A DNA stretch of 64,000 nt from positions 62,001-126,000 of the forward strand of contig JACVTC010000171.1 in assembly GCA_016946835.1 (NCBI GenBank). The letters run 5' to 3'. Every line of letters starts with the position of its first letter. Position 1 is the stretch's first letter. A program made the translations under genes and the position numbers. This document shows, one piece after another, positions 55,011-64,000 of the stretch. Under the pieces are notes generated by a model that was not told where the DNA came from, made no database searches, and saw only the letters and a program-made list of their open reading frames with translations. The DNA is from Neocallimastix lanati (nom. inval.). Its lineage: Eukaryota > Neocallimastigomycota > Neocallimastigomycetes > Neocallimastigales > Neocallimastigaceae.

Positions 55011-55447
55011 TAACAAGAGTAGTATTTGTATTTAAAACCAGATCTTAATTTTAAAATCAAGTTAAAACCTAAATTAAATTGGAGATATTCAAGGCTGAGC
55101 TCGAATATTTTTTTTTTTGTTTTGTTTTTGTTTCAATTTATTTATATTTATCTGACCAAATATTAAAAATTATGAAATATTTTTTTATTCTTTTTTCAAC
55201 GGCAGCAAACTTGTTTCATCTTTATTAATTAAATATTTGATAAAATACATGTAATTAAAGAAAAAAAATGATAAAAAAAATGAACAAAAAAAAAAAAAAA
55301 AAAAAAAAAACACAAAATAAAATAAAATAATAGGATAATGTATTCTAGTTTCATTTAATTAATATCTGTAAGACTTCACAAGGGCATTATTATACTGTAG
55401 TATAATAATTATTTTTGACTTCATAATATTAATCATAATTTTAAGAT

Positions 55448-56226
55448 GCGAAATTATGATCTTCATTGGTTGCGCTAGCCCTGCTGGCCTGTCTTACTGT
55501 TTCTTCAGCATTGATGCTCTTGGTAGTAGTAGTACGATTTGATTTGAACCTATTGAACAAAGATCATTGCTGGTCAATAGCAATAGGTATAATCCAATAA
55601 AGAAAAACCGCAGTAACCACCAAGAATGAAGTATCAAAATAAGCACCTGATTTCATCTGGCACTTAAAAAGATCCTTCTATTCCCTTGTACTGTTATTAA
55701 TACTTCTTCCCCCAAGTAGGAAATTAAACACTTTTTCATACTCACTTGAATCAATATACACATTATTTTCAATACTATTACTAACATTACTAATAATACT
55801 ATTACTAATATTATTATAACTATTATTACTATAACTATTATTACTATTACTATTATTACTGTTACTATTATTATTACTATTAATTATATCATTTGTTAGG
55901 TTGCCACGGTTAAAAGCATTATATAAAAATAAAATTTTATCATTAACTTTACTACGAATATGATTTAAAAATGGACAATCAATTAACCAATGCTTTATCC
56001 ATTATTTATTACTTTTACAACAAGGACAAAAATTAGGACACATTTAATCTATTATTTTTGTAGCTTTAGCAATTCTAGCATCTAATCTACATCCGCTTCG
56101 TACTATCAATAGCCAATAGAAACCATATGAAAGATCAGGATATTCATAACAAAGTTTTAAAATTAAAAAATAAAATAAAATAAATATTAAAGATATAAAT
56201 ATATAAGGATTCAAAATAAAATTCAA
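55448..56226 (-). pseudogene. LINE reverse-transcriptase C-terminal region with zinc knuckle
   Basis: Reading the minus strand from 56226: 'GFYWLLIVRSGCRLDARIAK', a stop, then a CCHC-like knuckle 'MCPNFCPCCKSNKWIKHWLI' (with the last Cys in 'DCPFLNHIR'), an Asn/Ser repeat region, 'EYEKVFNFLLGGRS', 'DTSFLVVTAVFLYWII' and an end 'ASRASATNEDHNFAS*' at about 55448. Three in-frame stops are present. The C-terminal order (Arg-rich helix, C-x2-C...H-x4-C knuckle, VFNFLLGG, FLV.TAVFL) is typical of LINE polyproteins downstream of RT. RT itself and everything upstream is missing. The orientation is the same as the fragment at 51.8-52.2 kb. Confidence 0.75.
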
Positions 56227-56229
56227 AAT

Positions 56230-57708
56230 AAAATATATAAATATATTATGTATATTATTAACACTAAATTGTTTTAAATTTGAACTAATAAAAAAATTTT
56301 TTTTTTATTTTTTTTTTTATCTTAATTTTTATTTTTATTTTTATTTTTATTTTTATTATTATTTTTATTATTATTATTATTTTTATTTTTATTTTTATTT
56401 ATTATTTTTATTTTTATTATTATTTTTATTTTTATTATTATTTTTATTTTTATTTTTATTTTTATTTTTATTATTATTATTATTATTACTTAGCAAATTT
56501 AGCTTTACTATTAAAAAAATAATAATTTTATTTTTTTTTATTTTTTATTTTTTTTTTTTTAATTATTACTAATTAATTTTACTTTATTCTGTTATATTGT
56601 TTACTGAATTTGCTATATATATAGGCTTTTATGAATAAAGATAAGATAGTTTTCTTTTACCATATTTATTTTTATTAGTATTGTTATTATTACCTTGAAT
56701 TAATACTTTTACTAGTTTTATTAGTTTAATTACTTTTACTATTATTACTAATATAATTGTTATTTATATATTGATATTTGATTTTATTTAAGAAATTGTT
56801 TAACTTTATTTTTAATAGAGATGTAATTTAATTTTATCAAATTTATATATATATATATATATATAAATTTCTTTAACTGTATTACCCATTTTCTTATTAT
56901 AATTTTTTTTCTCCCTTCGTTTTTATATATACTCTAAACATTTAATTTTTAAAATATATATTCAATATATTTACATAATTTATATATAGTTAATTACATA
57001 ATTATATAATATAAATTAATTATTCCAGGGAAAATAATAAATAATATAATAATAATAATTATTATAAAATAAAATTTATTATATTTAATAAAAATATATT
57101 TAATTCTTTCAACCAAATAAATAATATATTAAATATTTATAATACAGGGATCATTTCCATTTATTTCTATAACTTTTTTTTAAAATAAAATGTTTTTTAT
57201 TAATTATTTTAATAAGAATAATTTATATCGATTAATAAATACGAATAAATTTTATTATTACTACTATTATTATTTATAAAATAATAAAAAAAAAAGGTAA
57301 TAACTACTTTATTTTTATTTTATTTTTATTATTATTCATATTATTCGCTGTTAAAATAATATAAATTTAATAATTCTTTGATAGTTATTTTTTTTTAAAT
57401 ATTAAATAATATGTGCATTTGGTATTAAATTTTAACAATTAATTTTTCAAACTATATTACATGATTAAAAAAAATTTTTTTTTATTTTTAAATGATTTAA
57501 TAAAATTTAATAAGGTATTTTTTCATTGAAAAAAAAAAAAAAAAAAAAAAAGATTTAAAATAAAGGTTTAAATATATTAAAAATATAAAAATTATTAACT
57601 ACTAAAAAATTTTATTTTAATAAATAAATATATTTGGGATATCTTAAAAATATTATTATTATAAAGATAAATATTATTATTTTGATAATAATAACTTAAC
57701 AAAAAAAT
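56230..57708. other. 3' flank of homocitrate synthase
   Basis: Contains a T-rich (TTTTTA/TTA)n region at about 56318-56488, (TA)n near 56850 and an A run at 57530-57551. No gene is supported. Confidence 0.5.
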
Positions 57709-58953
57709 TTATTCATGTTTAATTTCAGCACCAGCAGCATCAGCAGCAGCATGAATATCTTCATGACTAGTACTATCTAATTTCTTATTGTAGACACGTA
57801 ATAATGAATCAACTTCTTCAATACCTAATGGTTTAATATCTGCTAATTCCTTAATCTTTCTAGTAATTTCTTTAATTTCTGCATCAGATAAATGTAAATC
57901 AAGTTGTTCACATCTAGATTTAACTGCATTCCAACCAGTAAGACGGTGACCAATAGAGACATAACGTGTCATACCAAAATCTTCTGGACGTAAAATTTCA
58001 TAAGTGGTTGGGTTATTAAGAATAGCCTTAGTGTGAATACCGGCCTTGTGAGTGAAGGCACAGTAACCAGTAATGTAATTGTTGAATGGAATTTGAATTT
58101 CAACGAAATCGGCTACCATATTTTCAATATCACGAAGCATATGAAGATTGTATTTGTTGGTAACATACATCTTATCAGCAACATACATACGAGCTGCAAA
58201 ACCACCTAATGGTGTAATACCATTACGTTCACCAATACCTAAAATACAAGTATCAATGTGAGTAGCTCCAGCTTCTAAAGCACAGTAAGCATTAGCAATA
58301 GCACAACCAGTATCATTATGGAAGTGACATTCAATATCACAATTAACAACACCTCTTAAAGTTCTAATTAATTCATAAACTTGACGTGGATTAGCACAAC
58401 CAACTGTATCAGCAACACCAACACGGTTAACTCCAAGTCTATCGACATGACGGTAAAGTTTAAGTAAATCAACTAAATCGGAACGGAATGAATCTTCAGA
58501 TGAGAAACGAACTTCCTTACCTTTAGATTTAATGAAAGTAATAACTTCTCCGGCAACCTTGTAAATAGCATCCATATCCTTACCGTGTGAAAATTTACGT
58601 AAGTAAGAAGAAGTACCAATGACTACACTTAAACCATCAACACTAGTTTCAACACCAACCTTAGCATCATCCATGTGACAACGAATGTGTGCTAATTTCT
58701 TACATTTTAAACCTAATTGGCAAATCTTTTCATTATCTTCTCTTGATTGTTCAGAAGCAACTGGTGATGTTAATTCAAGGTATTCAACACCAAAATCATC
58801 TAAAGCCTTGGCAATTTTTAATTTTTGTTCAGTATTGAAGAAAGCATTAGCAAATTGTTCACCTTCTCTTAAAGTGGTATCAATAACATTGAAGTTTGAA
58901 ATGTTACTTAACATATCAGAAATTCTAGCGTATGGAGATGAAGCAGTAGACAT
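57709..58953 (-). CDS. LYS21: Homocitrate synthase
   Basis: An intronless 414-residue enzyme that condenses acetyl-CoA with 2-oxoglutarate to homocitrate, the first step of fungal lysine synthesis by the alpha-aminoadipate route. It is an (alpha/beta)8-barrel of the HMGL-like family: '[12 protein letters not shown]' (D25, R29, E30), '[11 protein letters not shown]', '[12 protein letters not shown]', 'ADTVGCANP', the metal ligands H210 and H212 in 'ECHFHNDTG', '[15 protein letters not shown]' and '[11 protein letters not shown]' (H302, H307). Length and ends match fungal Lys20/Lys21. There is no mitochondrial presequence, consistent with the cytosolic/nuclear fungal enzymes, which are feedback-inhibited by lysine. 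Codon choice is biased to C/G-ending codons as in the hexose transporter, suggesting strong expression. The start is the only ATG before conserved sequence. Confidence 0.97.
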   Translation of the reverse strand: MSTASSPYARISDMLSNISNFNVIDTTLREGEQFANAFFNTEQKLKIAKALDDFGVEYLELTSPVASEQSREDNEKICQLGLKCKKLAHIRCHMDDAKVGVETSVDGLSVVIGTSSYLRKFSHGKDMDAIYKVAGEVITFIKSKGKEVRFSSEDSFRSDLVDLLKLYRHVDRLGVNRVGVADTVGCANPRQVYELIRTLRGVVNCDIECHFHNDTGCAIANAYCALEAGATHIDTCILGIGERNGITPLGGFAARMYVADKMYVTNKYNLHMLRDIENMVADFVEIQIPFNNYITGYCAFTHKAGIHTKAILNNPTTYEILRPEDFGMTRYVSIGHRLTGWNAVKSRCEQLDLHLSDAEIKEITRKIKELADIKPLGIEEVDSLLRVYNKKLDSTSHEDIHAAADAAGAEIKHE

Positions 58954-61292
58954 TTTGATTATATATATTATTTAAATAAAACTTGAGTTACAATGATAAA
59001 TATAGAATAAAAATAAGTTCTTTTATATAAATTTATTATAAATTTATTATTCAGTTTAATAAATATTTATTGTACTAATTTTTTTAAAATTTATTATAAT
59101 TATCTAATATATTATATATTAATAATTTAAAATATGTTATTTAAAAAAATTGATTTTCTTTGTCTTTTTATACTAAATATCAAAATTTAAAAAAAATTAA
59201 ATTTAAAATTAAAATTAATAATAATTTGAATAAAATAAATTAATTATCAAAAATTGTATATTGTAATATATTTTAATATATAAAAATTTTATAATACTTA
59301 ATTTTAAATGCAATAAACTTTTTTTTTTTTATTATTAATATTTTATTATTCCTAATTTTTATTTTGTTTATTTTCTTCATCATTAATAATATATATAAAG
59401 TTAATATATTAAATGGAATATAATAAAGTAAATATAATCTTTATATATAATTAATAAATGAATCAAAAATAAAGTTGAATAAATAGATTTAATACTAGAT
59501 TATTTTACATACTTGAAATAATGAATAATAAATAAAAATAATGTACATGTATTTTCAAAATTGATGATATTTAATGATTGGATAAAATTACATCTCAATT
59601 CAAATATTACAATTAATAATATATAAATACATATATAAAAATTATAATATAAAATATATATACATTAGTATTAAGTAATATTATATAAAAATATGAAATT
59701 TTATATTAATAATAAATAGTAAAAATCAATATCACAGTTTAATATATTATGGTACTTTTTCTATATATTATTTTATATTAATTCATAATATATATATTAC
59801 TTTTACTATTTCTCTTCATCATTTAATATTAAATAATCACATATATTATAAGTTCACCTTTAAGGTTTTATAAAAATAAAAAAATAAAAAAAAAAAAAAA
59901 GCAATAATAATAGCTATAGGAATTTAAAGAAATGAAATTATAATTATTATTTAGTAGTTTATTCGAATTTATATATTAATAAAAGAAATACATCTATTCA
60001 TTTCCTCATATAATAAATTTTATATTATATGAAAATAATTTAAAAAATAAGAATATTTTCTCTTCAAAATTTATAAATTTTTATAAAATAAAAGGACTCT
60101 TATATATAATTAGTACAAACAAATATGTAATAAAAAATTTAAAAATATGAAATAAAAACCATATATATAAATAAATTATTTTAGGATGAATTATCAAATT
60201 ACCATATAGCAATCTATTTAAATTTATTTAAATTCTTCGAGTTATTATTAATATTTTTCTCTAATATTAATAATACTTATTTTAATTTATTTATTTATTA
60301 TTTCTATATTATTTATTTATTCATTAATTCATTCATTCATTCATTCATTTATTCATTTATTCATTCATTCATCTATTGATTTTTATGACACTTTTTATTA
60401 CCAATAAATCTTAAGTAACATTCAAATACTGTTTTTAATTAAGCTCTCCGATAGTTTAAAACTTAATTTTTCTTAAATATATTATGAGTATAATATATTT
60501 CAATACATTTTCTAAAACCAAATTCAATAAATTCAGATATAAAATAATTTTCATCTAAATATTTTAAAATATAAAATAAAATAAAATATAAAAAAATAAA
60601 ATTTAAACAAATATACTAAAAAGTAATAATAAAAAATAAATCTTACATATAAAAATAAATATAAGATTATTTGAGATTTATATATATATATATAATCATA
60701 TAGAAATAAAATATATATATATATATTTAAAATATATTTATGTATTGCTTTAAACCATATTTTATATTTATATAATATATAAATGATAATTTTTATTCAA
60801 TATTCAAAATTATAATAAAATAATTTTAAATATTCATCATAAAAAGAATAAATATATTTAATTTTTTTAAATTTTTAATTTTTAATTATTGTGATTCATT
60901 ATACTATAATTATCAATTTAATATCTTTTATATATAAATAAAAAAGAACTTTTTATAAAAGAATTTTTTTAAAAGGAATTATTTTTATAACTTTTGAATA
61001 TATAATATTTAAATATATATAATGAAATATATACATTATATTCAATATATAATAATAATAATTATTATTTTTTTATTATAAAGCATTTCCCACCAAAAAA
61101 ATTTTTTAATACTTCTACTAAATGAATAAAAAATAAATGAATAAATGAAAAATATTTTAATTTTTACTTTTAATATTTAATTATAAATATAAAATATAAA
61201 ATAAAATATAAAATAACATTTAAATTTAAAATAAATGAATAAATAAATAATTGTTAATATTTTAATTATTATTTAAATTATTATAATATGTA

Positions 61293-61442
<150 letters not shown>

Positions 61443-63429
61443 CTTTACATTTTGTAACACAATTATCAAAATAAGAAAGTTGAAAATACCAACAATTCTA
61501 AATTTTGATATAATATCATTTACTATGAAATAATAATAACAATATATTTAGAGAAATGCAATTAAACATCTTATTTATATAATAATTTATATGAAAATAA
61601 ATATACTTAAATATAATACATAAAGTTTTTATTTAAAAAAAAAAAAGGAATGCGGAATAATTAACAATTTCATAATGAGCTAAATATAAAATTAATACAA
61701 ATATATTACATCAATATATTCTTCATTAAAAATTAATAATAGCTATACAAATATAAATAACTCTTAATAAATATCATTAATAACTATAATAGAAGGTCAA
61801 TGGGAAAATTATTAATTATTTTATTTTGAATATCATTAAAATGATGAATTGAAAAAAAGTATTTGAAATTTGTATTAAATATTAAATATATTAAATTGAA
61901 TAATTATAATAATATAGTATAATAAATAATTATATATATATATTTTTATATATAAAAATCCAAAAAAAAGCATAATAACAGAATTGAAGTATAAAAAAAA
62001 AAAAAAAAAAAAAATGGAGGCGTTTTTTAATAAATATAATTTAACCGCAATATATTTAAGTATTTATTATTATTATTAATACTCTTATTATTATTATTAT
62101 TATTAATGCAATTATTACTATTATTATTATTAACTTTTTTTTGTGACATCTTTATGAAAAATTGATAATTATTATATTATATATATTATGTGTATCTTAA
62201 TAAATAATATATATGTATTTAATTTAATAAATTCTATTATATTATATAATTCTCTTTACTATAAAAAAAAACAATGAATTAATGTAATTAAAACGAAAAA
62301 AAAAAGTTTTCAAATATTTAAATATTTAAAAATAAATACTGCTTAATATATAAATTTTTACAATCTTTTCTTTTTAATATGAAATACTTTTTATATTAGC
62401 ATCTATTATAAATTTATTTTAGCAAAACTTTCGACAAATTATTAATAATCTGTTTGTCTTAAAATCTATTCAAATTTTCATTATGAATATTTTATTAATA
62501 GTTTTTTTTTAAAAAAATAAGAATAAATAAATAATAAGAATAAGAATAAATTTAATTTAATTTTTTAAATTAAATTATATAAAGTAGAATATATTATATT
62601 ATATATAATGGTTCAATCTATTTTAATTAATAAAATTTTTAAAGACGAAAAATAAATAATTAAAATATATAATATTATTAATATTATATATATATATATA
62701 TTTTTAAATAAACCATCACCATCTAATTAAAAATTTTATTACAATTTAATTAAATTTTAATATCCATCTATAGATGAAAAAAAAGGTTAAAATACAAATT
62801 AGTTATAAAAAATTGATGGATGATATAAAAAAGAAAACTGATGATTAATAAAAAAGTTTAAAAATTTAATCTACATTTAAATCATAATATATATTTTTAT
62901 ATATTACAATATATTATAGTTTATTTTTATTATTACTATAATTTCAAACTTTTTTTGGAAAAAAGAACCATCTTTTTTTTTTTTTTTAAAAAAAAAAACA
63001 ATTATTAATAATATTATTCAAAAAACTTTAATTTAGAGAAATTTTAATTTTTTTAAAAATTATTAATAAAAAAAAACTTTTTCTTTTATACAATATATTT
63101 TATGATATTTCATTATTGAATAATAAAATATTAATAACTGGAACATATTACGGGAAAGCTTACATAAAAGACAAAATCATATGTGATTTTTACCCCTTAT
63201 AATATCTATTACTTTATACATTATTAAAATATATTAATTCACAAGATATATTAGCATTTATTATTAAAATATAACTTTGATGTTATGATGTATTTAATAT
63301 TACTATTAATACTATTAATATATAATTTAAAGCTAATATATCTTATAAAAAAAAGTTAACAGAATTTATTAATTTTTGTCATATATTTATCATTATTATA
63401 AATATTGTTTTTGTTGTTATTATTATTAT

Positions 63430-64000
63430 TATTATTATTATACCTTTTAATTTTATTTTAATATATTATGATAGTAGTAATAATTATGATTAAAAGAAAT
63501 TCTTTGAAATAATATATTGATAATTAATAGATATTAATAGCATATATATTAAATAATTATTTAATAATATATTTTATAAAAATAGAGGAAATCATATTTC
63601 CAAAATAATAAATTTAATATTTAAAAAATATTTAAAATGAAATCCAAGTACATGTAATATTTAAATATATTACATATCGTTATTTCAACTATAAAATTCA
63701 AAATTTTATAGTTGAAATAACTTTAATAATAAATATATATATCTACTAAAAAGTTAATTGAATATAAATATTTATTAGTAATAGTATTACTAAACCTTTT
63801 AATTTTATTAAAATATATTGTAATAATAATGAATAAAAGAAATTCTTTGAAATAATTATTATATTTTGATATTATATAATTATAATACTATATATAATAA
63901 TAATATTAATAGTATATTCAATATTATAAAATAAGTACATACTAACATATATGAATTATAAAAGAAATTGTATTTTCGAAATAACAATTTTAATACTTAA
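63430..64000. repeat. Diverged direct repeat at the right edge
   Basis: About 63440-63640 and 63793-64000 share 'ccttttaattttatt', 'aatatatt', 'aaaagaaattctttgaaata', 'gaaat(c/t)(a/g)tattt' and 'aatttaatatttaa/attttaatacttaa'. The hairpin 63679-63721 lies between them. The second copy may continue past the window. Confidence 0.6.
63679..63721. repeat. Perfect 20-bp hairpin, 3-nt loop
   Basis: Arms 63679-63698 and 63702-63721 ('gttatttcaactataaaatt' and its complement) around 'caa'. Confidence 0.95.

Overview
The window looks like nuclear DNA of a very AT-rich eukaryote. An anaerobic gut fungus (Neocallimastigomycota) fits best. Genes are separated by kilobases of nearly pure A/T with long homopolymers and (TTA)n, (TTTA)n and (TTTTA)n runs. 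Introns are short, with GTAAG/GTATG donors and TAG/AAG acceptors. The gene set is eukaryotic, and the lysine pathway gene (homocitrate synthase) is of the fungal alpha-aminoadipate type. The organism assignment is an inference from composition and gene content; no rRNA or other marker is present.

Layout. 1-13.1 kb is a graveyard of mobile DNA: an interspersed repeat cut by the window edge, a MULE transposase gene broken by one stop codon, a minisatellite, a long stretch rich in perfect hairpins that may be an old LTR, and a truncated Ty3/gypsy-type element (one LTR, polypurine tract, integrase C-terminus) that ends 15 bp upstream of a tRNA-like sequence with box A and box B. 13.6-27.1 kb is gene-bearing: a BuGZ/ZNF207-like zinc-finger protein (+, 5 exons), V-ATPase subunit H (-, 6 exons, convergent with BuGZ), Elongator subunit ELP6 (+, 3 exons) and an unrecognised helical-repeat-like protein (-, 4 exons). 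27.5-31.2 kb holds a (TTA) run of about 450 bp, a perfect 25-bp hairpin and a decayed ankyrin-repeat gene. 32.2-34.3 kb carries a two-exon gene for a putative zinc metallopeptidase (HHExxH). 39.5-41.3 kb carries a three-exon gene for a secreted or single-pass membrane protein with a cytosolic SH3 domain. 44.4-45.6 kb repeats, in inverted orientation, the minisatellite and interspersed repeat seen at the left end. 47.3-48.8 kb is an intronless MFS hexose transporter. 50.3-56.2 kb is debris of LINE (non-LTR) retrotransposons in both orientations. 57.7-59.0 kb is homocitrate synthase (-, intronless). 59-64 kb shows no gene.

The housekeeping genes are unrelated in pathway and look independently transcribed; there is no operon-like organisation. 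The hexose transporter and homocitrate synthase use more C/G-ending codons than the membrane/SH3, ELP6 and metallopeptidase genes, which suggests high expression. Exon coordinates were built by hand from splice signals, reading-frame continuity and family resemblance; all frames close exactly, but no transcript evidence was available.

Most notable observations: the orphan HHExxH metallopeptidase gene, the retroelement edge placed where a Ty3-like element would insert relative to a tRNA-like promoter, the paired repeat/minisatellite module present twice in inverted orientation, and several apparently perfect recent tandem duplications (158 bp x2, 221 bp x2, 77 bp x3, and 144 bp and 86 bp inside a LINE).
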